From Deltaproteobacteria bacterium (lineage in GTDB: Bacteria; Desulfobacterota; Binatia; UBA9968), in assembly GCA_009379725.1 (NCBI GenBank), contig WHTF01000022.1, positions 1-40,319 on the forward strand: a stretch of DNA of 40,319 nucleotides, read 5' to 3'. The notes beneath the pieces were generated by a model. That model was not told where the DNA came from. It did no database searches and saw nothing but the letters and a program-made list of their open reading frames with translations. Both the position numbers and the translations under genes were made by a program. Positions 31,750-40,151 of the stretch are shown one piece after another; the stretch's first letter is position 1, and each line of letters begins with the position of its first letter.

Positions 31750-33817
31750 CGGTCAAATCCACGATGACATTGAGCCTCTCGTCCACCCGCGCCCGGCCAC
31801 GAACACTGATGATCAAAGTCGACTCGCGTTCCTCGACGATGGCCGGTCCTGTAAACGCCATTTCCGGCTTTAGTGCGTAACGATCATAGATCGACGTCTC
31901 GATATAGCCACCGCGTTCGGCAAAATAGGCCAGGCGCGATCCTTTTCTTGCATCGCCACTATTCGCCGTATCGCGCCGCAACTGCAGATTCATCTCGGGT
32001 TGCGGCCCGCGCGCAACCACGCGCCAGTTAATCACCTCCAGGGGCACCTCGGGTCCTTTGCGACCGTAAAGCGCCTGATAGGTGTTTTCGAATGCGACGA
32101 AAATTTCATCAAGATGTCTCGGCTCCAGCATGCCGTCCGGCAGTGCAACCGGCACCTCGTGTCCCTGCCCCACATAACGCATGTCGGCAGTACGCTCATA
32201 GGAAATATCTTTACTGGACAAGCCTGAGCTTTTTAAGATTTTCCGACCTTCTTGCGCCATTTCGTTCAGCAGCCCGTTAGCGAATTGCCAATCGAGCTGA
32301 TCGAATCGACTATAGGCGCTGCGCACGAAATCGAATGCCAGAGGCGCGGCGAGCAATCCGAACGTCGAACCTACGCCGGCGCCGAATGGCGAGATCAATG
32401 CGGGGAGCCGAAGTATCTCGGCAACATGGCAGCCATGCACCGGTCCGGCTCCGCCGAAGGCATACATCGGCAAGCGCCGCGGGTCTTTGCCGCGTTCGCC
32501 TAAATGGGCGCGCGCGGCGTTCGCCATATTCTCATTGACGATCTGATGAATGCCCCATGCCGCTTGCTCCACGCTCATGCCGAGTCGTTGACCCAGACGC
32601 CCAAGGGCTTGACGCGCGCCGTCGAGATCCAACTGCATTTTCCCGCCAAGAAAATACCGCGGATCGAGATAGCCGAGAACGAGATCTGCGTCAGTGACAG
32701 TGGGTTCGGCGCCCCCTTGTCCGTAGCAGACCGGTCCAGGATCGGCGCCGGCGCTTTCCGGCCCGACTTTTAAAAGTCCGAGAGAATCGATACGCGCGAT
32801 ACTCCCGCCGCCCGCGCCGATCTCAATCATATCGATGACCGGAATTCGCATCGGCAACCCGCTGCCTTTCCTGAAACGGTAGACGCGGTCGACTTCGAAC
32901 TCGTGGGTCTTGAGCGGTTGACCGCCTTCGATGACGCAGAGCTTGGCCGTGGTGCCGCCCATATCGAAAGACAGCAAATCCTGATGCCCGGAAAGCATTC
33001 CGGCCCGCGCCGCAGCAAGGGCTCCGGCTGCGGGTCCGGACTCGAGCAGGCGCACCGGAAAACGCGACGACGTATCGCGGGTTGCGATACCGCCGCTCGA
33101 AAGCATGACAAAGAAGCTGCCGGCAAAACCGATGGTCTTTAGCCGCTCGGCCAACTGCGCCAGATAATCCGCGACTCGTTCTTGAACATAGACATTAGCG
33201 AGCGTCGTGCTCGTGCGCTGAAACTCACGAATCTCGGCGACCACTTCGGAACTCAGCGATACGCGAATATGCGGCGCGACTGCCGCGATGATCTCGCCGG
33301 TGCGCTGCTCGTGAACCGGATTGCGGAAGCTATTGAGATAGCTGACACCGATGGCTTTGATGCCATTATCGCGTAGTTCGCAAACCAGACGGCGCACGAA
33401 ATCTTCGTCTAGCGGCTGGAGCACGCTGCCATCCGCGGCCATTCGTTCCGGGATATCGAAACGCAAATGGCGAGGCACCAGCGGTTTGGGCAGATCGAGG
33501 TTCAAATCGTAAAGCTCATAACGATGCTCGCGGCCGATCTCGACGGCGTCGCGAAATCCCGACGTGGCAAGCAGAGCCGTGGGCGCGCCCTTGCGTTCGA
33601 TCAGGGCGTTGGTCACCAACGTCGTGCCATGGATGAGTGTGCCCCGCTCCTGCGCCTTCACAGCACCGTTTTGCAGCACGGGCTTGAGAGCATTCTCGAC
33701 CGCCAGGCTCGGGTCGCCCGGCGTCGTCAGGGTCTTGCCGATTACCGCAGTGCCATCTTCACCAACCAACAGCATGTCGGTAAAAGTCCCGCCGATATCG
33801 ATACCAACGCGATACAT
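31739..33817 (-). CDS. hyuA: Hydantoinase A/oxoprolinase-family protein, ATP-binding subunit
   Basis: This 692-residue protein has an actin-like ATPase domain in both halves of the N-terminal region (GIDIGGTFTDMLLVGEDG; HGTTLVTNALIERKG; LLSFDMGGTTAKLCVIEGG) and the hydantoinase A middle region (IDSLGLLKVGPESAGADPGP; YAFGGAGPVHG), with a typical C-terminus. It couples ATP to the hydrolysis or carboxylation carried out with HyuB. No Shine-Dalgarno precedes the ATG at 33817; an inverted repeat lies just upstream. The gene follows the LLM oxidoreductase by 99 bp, suggesting that oxidation of the ring or side chain precedes the HyuAB step. Confidence 0.93.
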   Translation of the reverse strand: MYRVGIDIGGTFTDMLLVGEDGTAVIGKTLTTPGDPSLAVENALKPVLQNGAVKAQERGTLIHGTTLVTNALIERKGAPTALLATSGFRDAVEIGREHRYELYDLNLDLPKPLVPRHLRFDIPERMAADGSVLQPLDEDFVRRLVCELRDNGIKAIGVSYLNSFRNPVHEQRTGEIIAAVAPHIRVSLSSEVVAEIREFQRTSTTLANVYVQERVADYLAQLAERLKTIGFAGSFFVMLSSGGIATRDTSSRFPVRLLESGPAAGALAAARAGMLSGHQDLLSFDMGGTTAKLCVIEGGQPLKTHEFEVDRVYRFRKGSGLPMRIPVIDMIEIGAGGGSIARIDSLGLLKVGPESAGADPGPVCYGQGGAEPTVTDADLVLGYLDPRYFLGGKMQLDLDGARQALGRLGQRLGMSVEQAAWGIHQIVNENMANAARAHLGERGKDPRRLPMYAFGGAGPVHGCHVAEILRLPALISPFGAGVGSTFGLLAAPLAFDFVRSAYSRFDQLDWQFANGLLNEMAQEGRKILKSSGLSSKDISYERTADMRYVGQGHEVPVALPDGMLEPRHLDEIFVAFENTYQALYGRKGPEVPLEVINWRVVARGPQPEMNLQLRRDTANSGDARKGSRLAYFAERGGYIETSIYDRYALKPEMAFTGPAIVEERESTLIISVRGRARVDERLNVIVDLTDAK

Positions 33818-33826
33818 ACAAAATCA

Positions 33827-33910
33827 GTTCAAAAGTTCAATGTTCAAGGCCGGAGGTTCTGGTGTGTTTTCCGAGAAAAACCTTGAACTTTGAACCTTGA
33901 ACCTTGAACA
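33827..33910. repeat. Intergenic inverted repeat built from CTTGAAC words, between LLM and hyuA genes
   Basis: The left arm (33827-33849) and right arm (33881-33903) are near-complementary and give an imperfect stem of about 22 bp around a 31-base loop. The right arm continues with tandem CCTTGAAC-type words to 33910. It lies between two genes on the minus strand and may be a REP-like or mRNA-processing element. Confidence 0.6.
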
Positions 33911-33916
33911 AAATCT

Positions 33917-34936
33917 TTATTGTGCAAAAAGATCCAACAGACGTTGAGTTTGGTGCGCGGCTGCCGGTCGCAACAGCGGAATCTGCACGCCGGCGTCGCG
34001 GTACTGCTGCACTCGCTCCTTGACTTCGTCCGGTGTGCCACTGGCGGTCATGCCTTCCACATACGAATCGGGAATCGCCTTGATGAGCCCTTCCATGCCG
34101 CCTTCGGCATGCGCCTTTTCGAAAAGCGGAATATCTTCTTTTCTGATGTAAGGCTCGCCCACGCGCATCTTCGGCGCGGCAATAAAGGATATCTGCACCG
34201 GATCGAGTTTGGTTGCGACTTCCCACCTAACCGCGTCGAGAGCTTTCTGATGATCGTCTTCCACCGAGCAATTGATGATCTGCGAAACTGCAAATTTGGA
34301 AAAATCCCGCCCGGCTTTTTCCGCGGACTCTTTGATGATCTTTAACGCATTGACCGTGTATTCGGGCGAGCATACGGCATTGAGAACGACGCCGTCGGCG
34401 ATCTCGCCGGCTAGACGTAAACCTACGGTGGCGGTGGCGGGTAAATAGATGGGGATATTTGCCCGGATCGGTTTCCACCCCAAACCGACATTATCGAAGT
34501 TCACGTAGTTGCCATGATAGGAGCACCGGTCGCCTTTCAGAAGCAAACGTATCGATTCCACATAATCGCGCAGCACCTCAGTCGGCGTTGCGCCCACGTC
34601 CTGGCGAATCGCATGCACACGGGCGTGGCTCTTCGTGCAAGCGCCCGGGGCGATGGTCATGCGGCCGCCGGTCAGTTCGTCCAACGTCGCCAGCGATTGG
34701 GCCATCACCACAGGCCCGCGCAATCGGACGATTTGCGTCGTTCCCAACTTTAGTTTTTTAGTCGCCATCCCAATGGCCGACAGGGAACTGACAGAGTCGC
34801 GCATCAATTCGATCGTCTCCGAAAAAAAAGCCATCTCAAAACCGCGCTCTTCAGCGTTCTGCATGACCTCGGCCATCTCTCTCACATTGGTGAACTTGCC
34901 GTACCCGAGTGCGTAACCCACTCTATCTCTCGCCAT
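33917..34936 (-). CDS. LLM-class flavin-dependent oxidoreductase
   Basis: This 339-residue luciferase-like monooxygenase-family protein uses FMN or F420. It has the TIM-barrel segments of the F420-dependent branch: GYALGYGKF, GFEMAFFSETIELMRD, KLGTTQIVRLRGPVVMAQS and GGRMTIAPGACTKSHARVHA, then IPIYLPATATVGLRLAGEIADGV. AAGGAG lies seven bases before the ATG. Members oxidise or reduce diverse substrates; F420 use cannot be decided. It is the first gene of the compact run LLM-hyuA-hyuB-SDR-eda-SBP. A monooxygenase or dehydrogenase feeding HyuAB is plausible. Confidence 0.9.
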   Translation of the reverse strand: MARDRVGYALGYGKFTNVREMAEVMQNAEERGFEMAFFSETIELMRDSVSSLSAIGMATKKLKLGTTQIVRLRGPVVMAQSLATLDELTGGRMTIAPGACTKSHARVHAIRQDVGATPTEVLRDYVESIRLLLKGDRCSYHGNYVNFDNVGLGWKPIRANIPIYLPATATVGLRLAGEIADGVVLNAVCSPEYTVNALKIIKESAEKAGRDFSKFAVSQIINCSVEDDHQKALDAVRWEVATKLDPVQISFIAAPKMRVGEPYIRKEDIPLFEKAHAEGGMEGLIKAIPDSYVEGMTASGTPDEVKERVQQYRDAGVQIPLLRPAAAHQTQRLLDLFAQ

Positions 34937-35132
34937 TAAAAAACTCCTTTTCGCTCAAGCCGCGCGAGTTTGTCGAAATCCGACTCACGCAAAACTATAG
35001 TCTTATTCATGCTTAAACGCGACTGAACTGTTAACGCAGCAATTCTCGGCACGCAAAAACATATCGACCTGCAATGGACTCTTGGGCGCGAAGCCCATCA
35101 TCCCACCTCCAGTACTCGATCATGCCGATCTC

Positions 35133-36650
35133 TTATTTCACTTTCATATTCCATCCGTAAATGCGTTCGCTCGGTAGCGGTCGATAGTCCACGTTCTTGG
35201 CCAGTCCAAATAATAGTTGATGGCGCCAGAGAAAATGGGCCGGCGCTTCTTCAGTGATCATGCTCATCGCCTGCGCTAGGAGCTTCTTGCGTTTAGCCGG
35301 CTCGAAGGCTTGCCGCTCCGCCGAGAGCAGTTCGTCTACTTTCGGATTCGAATAACCGATCCTCGGCGATCCGCCGGTTTCGAAGTACTGCGCCAATGCG
35401 GCACTCGGATCGACCACTCCGCCCCGCCCCATGTAATAAAATGGCACTTTACCAACCTGTACGTTTGCCCATAGGGTCGCCCATTCCGGTGTGAGCAGTT
35501 TCGCACGAAAGCCGGCGGCATTGAGCATCGGCACGATAGCTTCTGTAATTTGCTTATCCAGCGTGTAACGGCCCACCGGCGTCGACAGCTCGACATCGAC
35601 GCCGTTAGGATATCCCGCTTGCTTCAATAACTCGCGCGCCTTTTCGGGATTGTAGGTATACTTCGGTTGCAGATTCGGATCGTAACCATACTGCCCCTCG
35701 CCGATGGGGCCGTCGAGACGCGACGCTTCACCCCGCAGCAAAGTCTTGATGATCGTGTCCCGATCGATGGCGTACGCCACCGCTTGACGAACCAGCTTAT
35801 TGTCCCAAGGTTTGACCTTGGGCATCATCCCCAAGAACATGATCTCCGCGGTGTGAAACTTGACGATCTTATGATTGGCGCTGCGCTCGACGCGCTCACG
35901 CAGATGCGGCGGCACAAACTGGGCGATTTGAATTTCATTGTTCAAGAGCGCCGTCACACGTTGCTCCGGCTCGCGCATATTACGGAAGACAACCTCATCC
36001 GGCGCCTGGGGATACTGCTTCCACATCGGGTGGCTCTTGTCCTTGCCGATGACTAAACGTTGGCCTGGAATCAGCTCACGGAATTTGTACGGGCCCGCAC
36101 CGAAGGGGTACTGGCGATCCGCAACGTCGGCGCCATGTTTATCATAAAGGTCTTTGCTCGTAACAATGATGCGATCGAACAAGTAGTCCAGCAAGGGCGC
36201 CGTCGGTATTTTGGTGGTAACCTGCACGGTGTAGTTGTTGAGCGCCTTCTCGCTGGCCACTGCGGCGATATTTTGGCGCTGTTTACTGTGCGGATCGTTA
36301 CGAGTACGGCCCATGGAGTGAACGATATCGTGCGCCGTCACCGGTGTGCCATTATGAAACTTGAGCCCCTTGCGGACATGAAAGATCCAGTTGTTCGGGT
36401 CCTTGACCTCCCAACGCTCGACCACCAGCCCGACATGTTGCCCTTTATCGAAGTCATAGGTGCCGAGGCACCCCAGCACCTGGCACCAAACGCTATACAT
36501 CAGGGAAACGCTGTCAGCGTATGGATTGAAGGTATCCATGGTTTCGGTCACGCCGATGGAGATGCGAGTCTCCGCCGCCTGAAGCGGTCGTATCGGAGCG
36601 GCAATTACCAACACGGCGAGAAAGACAAAGGCTATCGCTCCTCGTTTCAT
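35133..36650 (-). CDS. Family 5 extracellular solute-binding protein (peptide/nickel/opine type)
   Basis: This 505-residue binding protein of the DppA/OppA/NikA class has a signal peptide (MKRGAIAFVFLAVLVIAAP, cleaved near the QAAE). Family landmarks are the early NPYADSVSLMYSVWC, HVRKGLKFHNGTPVTAHD near residue 100 and RQAVAYAIDRDTII near residue 285. GGAGGG precedes the ATG at 36650 by four bases; the open frame begins at 36665 but lacks a site there. No DppBCDF permease or ATPase genes adjoin it, so it either uses a transporter encoded elsewhere or is an orphan. It is 19 bp from the NMT1-type gene upstream and probably shares its promoter. Confidence 0.9.
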   Translation of the reverse strand: MKRGAIAFVFLAVLVIAAPIRPLQAAETRISIGVTETMDTFNPYADSVSLMYSVWCQVLGCLGTYDFDKGQHVGLVVERWEVKDPNNWIFHVRKGLKFHNGTPVTAHDIVHSMGRTRNDPHSKQRQNIAAVASEKALNNYTVQVTTKIPTAPLLDYLFDRIIVTSKDLYDKHGADVADRQYPFGAGPYKFRELIPGQRLVIGKDKSHPMWKQYPQAPDEVVFRNMREPEQRVTALLNNEIQIAQFVPPHLRERVERSANHKIVKFHTAEIMFLGMMPKVKPWDNKLVRQAVAYAIDRDTIIKTLLRGEASRLDGPIGEGQYGYDPNLQPKYTYNPEKARELLKQAGYPNGVDVELSTPVGRYTLDKQITEAIVPMLNAAGFRAKLLTPEWATLWANVQVGKVPFYYMGRGGVVDPSAALAQYFETGGSPRIGYSNPKVDELLSAERQAFEPAKRKKLLAQAMSMITEEAPAHFLWRHQLLFGLAKNVDYRPLPSERIYGWNMKVK

Positions 36651-36669
36651 AAAACCCTCCGGCAAAACT

Positions 36670-37656
36670 TTACTTCCATAACTGTTTATAAAATCCTTGG
36701 CTGTCTAACTCCTTAACGAACCGATCGTCGTAAAAAGCTTCGGGCTTCGCGTCCTTGGCTTTGGGGTTTCTAACCGCGGCCTGATTCAAAACCTCCTGGA
36801 TACCCTCGCGTGTGTTGTAGGGAATCTTGTCCACATAATCCAGGGCGTATTGGTATACCGTATCGAGAGTTTTGGCATCCGTGGCGCGGGCGTATTTGCT
36901 AATCGCGCGCCGGCTGAGTTCCTTATCCGTAAACAGCCGGTACACCGCCTCCGAGTACGCCTTCAGAAATCGTCGCACCAGATCGGTATTGGCGTTGATA
37001 AACGATCGACGCGCCATAAAAGCATCGTGGGGAAAGTAAACGCCGGCCTTGCCCATATTCATTAATACTCGCGCACCGGCCTCCTCGGCCCGAAGATTGG
37101 TCGGGCTGGAGAACGGAGCCGCGACGATGGTACGAGTACGTAACATTGCCGCGGCAGCAAAGAGATCCCCTGTTTGGATAAGGGTCACGTCTTTTCCAGG
37201 TTCGAGCCCTTGCTTGCGCAAAACATAACGCATCGTGAAATCGGTAGAGGAACCGAAACGGGTTACCCCGACCGTTTTCCCGCGTAGGTCACCGACCGTT
37301 TTGATTTCCGGTAAAGCCATGATGTAAAAAGCCGGAACTTTGACCATCGACCCGAACATAACGATGTCGGCCCCGCCCAAGCTCGCATCGACAGCGGCGC
37401 TCCCCGCAGCCCCAGCGATTGGCAGCTCGCCGCCTAGCATCGCCTGTACCATTAGTGAGCCCGAAGCGATTAGCACCAATTGAGAATCGATATCGTATTT
37501 TTCGAAAATCTTTCCCTCTTGCGCTACCCAGAGGCCGGCGAAAACACCGCTAGCGCTCGAGTAACCGTGCGCCAATCGATCCCGCGCCATCGTCAAATCC
37601 GGCAACGCTGCAATCAAAATCAAGCTCAAAACAGCCGATTGGATTCGTTGGTTCAC
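36670..37656 (-). CDS. ABC transporter substrate-binding protein, NMT1/TauA-type
   Basis: This 328-residue protein has an N-terminal hydrophobic signal (SAVLSLILIAALPDLTMA) followed by the NMT1/SsuA/TauA-type fold: SGVFAGLWVAQEGKIFEKYDI, ASGSLMVQAMLGGELPIAG, and LRGKTVGVTRFGSSTDF. The start is a GTG at 37656, six bases after AGAAGGAG; the frame extends upstream to 37713 but that region lacks a site. It would bind a small sulfonate, taurine-like or aromatic solute in the periplasm. No permease is adjacent. It is the first gene of the minus-strand block, downstream of a good promoter in a divergent gap. Confidence 0.88.
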   Translation of the reverse strand: MNQRIQSAVLSLILIAALPDLTMARDRLAHGYSSASGVFAGLWVAQEGKIFEKYDIDSQLVLIASGSLMVQAMLGGELPIAGAAGSAAVDASLGGADIVMFGSMVKVPAFYIMALPEIKTVGDLRGKTVGVTRFGSSTDFTMRYVLRKQGLEPGKDVTLIQTGDLFAAAAMLRTRTIVAAPFSSPTNLRAEEAGARVLMNMGKAGVYFPHDAFMARRSFINANTDLVRRFLKAYSEAVYRLFTDKELSRRAISKYARATDAKTLDTVYQYALDYVDKIPYNTREGIQEVLNQAAVRNPKAKDAKPEAFYDDRFVKELDSQGFYKQLWK

Positions 37657-37708
37657 GTTGATCTCCTTCTCTCGAACTGAAAGAATTTGCCGATCTGAAC
37701 ACGCTAGG

Positions 37709-37738
37709 ACCATATCAACCGCGGAAAACTGCTGTCAA
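37709..37738 (-). promoter_or_regulatory. Candidate sigma70 promoter of the minus-strand SBP/LLM/Hyu block
   Basis: Read on the minus strand, TTGACA (37738-37733) and TATGGT (37714-37709) are 18 bases apart, about 50 bases before the GTG of the NMT1-type gene. The -35 hexamer is a perfect consensus. Confidence 0.5.
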
Positions 37739-37756
37739 GGAAATTGCACCTTGACA
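37733..37756. promoter_or_regulatory. Perfect inverted repeat spanning both divergent -35 boxes (candidate operator)
   Basis: TGTCAAGG (37733-37740) and CCTTGACA (37749-37756) are exact inverse complements with 8 bases between. Each contains the TTGACA -35 box of one of the divergent promoters. A dimeric regulator bound here could control both directions. Confidence 0.5.
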
Positions 37757-37777
37757 TGCGCGGCCAAAGCCTATTAT
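37751..37777 (+). promoter_or_regulatory. Candidate sigma70 promoter of the TctC/amidohydrolase genes
   Basis: TTGACA (37751-37756) is followed by TATTAT (37772-37777) 15 bases later; a poorer TTATGA gives 17. Spacing is short for the best match. It precedes the tctC-type ATG by about 90 bases. Confidence 0.4.
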
Positions 37778-37871
37778 GACCCTCTTGGAAGCTGCTCCCC
37801 AGGCATTGACTCAAAGAGAGTTTGCCGGATCATGCAGCCAAGAGTCCCCTCGTGCACAGGAGGAATCTTTA

Positions 37872-38912
37872 ATGGCCAAGCGAAAGGCGGCGCGCCTCGG
37901 CATTCAACTGGTAATCGGCGTTTTATTAGCTGTTCCGAACATGCTCCTGGCGCAGGACTTCTACAAAGATAAGATCGTCCGTTTTATTGTCGGACAGGCC
38001 GCCGGCGGCGGCTACGACACCTACACGCGTACGGTCGCGCGCTACATGATCAAACATATTCCCGGCAATCCAGCGATCACGGTGGAGAACATGACCGGTG
38101 CCGGCAGTTTGGTGGCAGCCAATTACCTTTACAACAATGCTAAACCCGATGGCCTGACCGTCGCCAACTGGAACAGCGCCTTCGTTCTCAATCAGGCCCT
38201 CGATGATGCCAACGTCCGGTTCGATGCCCGCAAGTTCGGCTGGATCGGCGCGCCCAGTAAAGGCGTTCCGGTCTGCCTGATTATGGGATTTACCGGCATG
38301 AAGACTTTCGACGACATTTTAAAAACAGGAAGGCAGGTTAAAATCGGCGGCACCGCGCCCGGCTCGCACAGCATCGACTTGCCGCTCATGCTCAACAAAA
38401 TGCTCGGCACCAAATTTAGCGTTGTCTCGGGCTACCAGGGAACGGCGCAGATTCGTTTGGCCATGCAGCGCCGCGAAGTGGGCGGCCAGTGCACCAATTG
38501 GGATTCCGTAGTCTCTACACAAAAGGACTTGCTGAACGCCAACGGCGACGACAAAATGACGCCATTTTTGATTCACGCGCGGCTCAACGATGCGGAAGTG
38601 ACAAACGTGCCGCTGTTTAGCGACGTCCTCAAAAATGACACTCATTTACAAACATACAAAGCGTACATGTCGCAGATGGAGTACCAGCGCCCGTTGACGG
38701 TCGCGCCGGGAACACCCAAAGATCGTATGGACATTCTCCGCCGCGCGTTCCAGGCGACTCTGACGGACCCGGAGTTTCTCGCCCAAGCGAGCAAATCCAG
38801 GTTGAATGTGACCTATGTTTCAGGCGAGGAAATCGAAACGATCGTCAACGAAGTCTTGTCGATCGCACCCGGCGTGAAAGAGAATTTGCGATTCCTTTCG
38901 CAAGCGAAATAG
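37872..38912 (+). CDS. tctC: TctC/Bug-type periplasmic receptor of a tripartite tricarboxylate transporter
   Basis: This 346-residue protein has a 27-residue signal (cleavage near LLAQDFYKD) and the Bug fold: IVRFIVGQAAGGGYDTYTR near residues 35-53, ITVENMTGAGSLVAANYLYN and GLTVANWNS. AGGAGG lies eight bases before the ATG at 37872; the open frame begins at 37776, but the upstream part has no site and would hide the signal. Such receptors bind carboxylates (often dicarboxylic or aromatic acids). No TctA/TctB pair is adjacent, and the only TctA in view (1-390) is 37 kb away. An amidohydrolase gene follows 40 bp downstream, suggesting uptake of that enzyme's substrate or product. Confidence 0.85.
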   Translation: MAKRKAARLGIQLVIGVLLAVPNMLLAQDFYKDKIVRFIVGQAAGGGYDTYTRTVARYMIKHIPGNPAITVENMTGAGSLVAANYLYNNAKPDGLTVANWNSAFVLNQALDDANVRFDARKFGWIGAPSKGVPVCLIMGFTGMKTFDDILKTGRQVKIGGTAPGSHSIDLPLMLNKMLGTKFSVVSGYQGTAQIRLAMQRREVGGQCTNWDSVVSTQKDLLNANGDDKMTPFLIHARLNDAEVTNVPLFSDVLKNDTHLQTYKAYMSQMEYQRPLTVAPGTPKDRMDILRRAFQATLTDPEFLAQASKSRLNVTYVSGEEIETIVNEVLSIAPGVKENLRFLSQAK

Positions 38913-38952
38913 CCGCACCGGCAAATCAAGAATTAGCCCTAGGAGATTCACC

Positions 38953-40074
38953 ATGGCGAAAAATGGCTTTAAAGTGATGGATTCCGACATGCATGTCTTC
39001 GAACCCGCCGATCTGTGGCAACGCTATATCGACGCGCAATTTGCCGATCGCGCGCCGGTGGGTCTCAATCGTTCTTTTAGAGACCTAGGAATAAAAGTCG
39101 AGGGAAAGGTTCTGCCGATCCCACGCCAACCGGAGAATCCGGCGCTGGCGAAGTATCGCCAGGATTTCTTCGAGGAAAAATACGGTGACGCAGGCAAGCG
39201 AAACTTCGACGCCGTTTCACAACTTCAAGCGATGGACAAGGAAGGCCTCGATGTCGCAGTCCTCTTCCCCACCCGCGGCCTCTGCGTTTTAGGGATCGAC
39301 GGTCTCGACCCGGATTTTGCGGCGGCGATTGCCCGTGCCTACAATGATTGGCTGCACGACTTCGCCCAAACTGCGCCGGACCGAATTTACGGAGTCGCCA
39401 TGGTCGCGCCCCACGATGTCAACTCCGCGGTCCAAGAGATTCGCCGCACGTTCAGAGAATACGGCTTCCGCGGTATTTTTATCCGCCCAAACCATGTGAA
39501 CGGGCGGAAGTGGAGCGATCCGTATTACGACCCCCTATGGGCCGAGTGCGAAAAATTGAATCTCCCTGTGGGCTTTCATGAAGCCGGCAGAGTTTATCTG
39601 CCACAGCCCGCCATGTTCCAGTTCTGTTCAACTTTCTCGATGTTCAACACCTTCGGCTTTCCCTTCGCCAACATGCTCGCCTGCGGCGATATGATTTTTG
39701 GCGGCGTTATGGAGCGTTTTCCGAAACTCAAGGTCGCCTTCCTGGAGGGCAATTGTTCCTGGGTGCCATGGCTACTCTGGCGCATGGGCGAATACGCCGA
39801 GACTACGGGTAAAGCGGAGTATCCCTATCTCACATTAAAGCCGCTGGAATACTTTCAACGTCAGTGCTATGGCGCGGTCGAATGCGACGAGATCACCGCC
39901 AAGCACATTCCCGAATATGGTCTTGAAAACAATATGGTCTTCTCGACGGACTACCCGCATCTCGACGTGAAATATCCTCACGCCATCGATACGTTTCTCG
40001 AACTACCGTTTTCCGACACGACGAAACGAAAATACCTTTGGGACAACTGCGCGCGGATGTATAACTTCGAATAA
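38953..40074 (+). CDS. Amidohydrolase family 2 protein, larger form
   Basis: This 373-residue protein of the amidohydrolase-2 superfamily has AGGAG seven bases before the ATG. It has SDMHVFEP (residues 10-17), with only the second His of the usual HxH in place, as is common in this subfamily. Further landmarks are LNLPVGFHEAG with a probable metal His, MERFPKLKVAFLEGNCSWVPWLL (the metal-His position is replaced by Asn/Cys) and VFSTDYPH at the C-terminus. It resembles the group that decarboxylates or hydrolyses carboxylated rings and may have an altered metal site. It is probably in one transcript with the TctC-type receptor and shares no gene with the 22352 enzyme beyond the fold. Confidence 0.85.
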   Translation: MAKNGFKVMDSDMHVFEPADLWQRYIDAQFADRAPVGLNRSFRDLGIKVEGKVLPIPRQPENPALAKYRQDFFEEKYGDAGKRNFDAVSQLQAMDKEGLDVAVLFPTRGLCVLGIDGLDPDFAAAIARAYNDWLHDFAQTAPDRIYGVAMVAPHDVNSAVQEIRRTFREYGFRGIFIRPNHVNGRKWSDPYYDPLWAECEKLNLPVGFHEAGRVYLPQPAMFQFCSTFSMFNTFGFPFANMLACGDMIFGGVMERFPKLKVAFLEGNCSWVPWLLWRMGEYAETTGKAEYPYLTLKPLEYFQRQCYGAVECDEITAKHIPEYGLENNMVFSTDYPHLDVKYPHAIDTFLELPFSDTTKRKYLWDNCARMYNFE

Positions 40075-40151
40075 ATCGTCTTTTTGAAACCCATAATGTC
40101 TTCACGCGTCTTGCAAAATGCCAACCCTATACCTCGACGTTACTGAGAACG

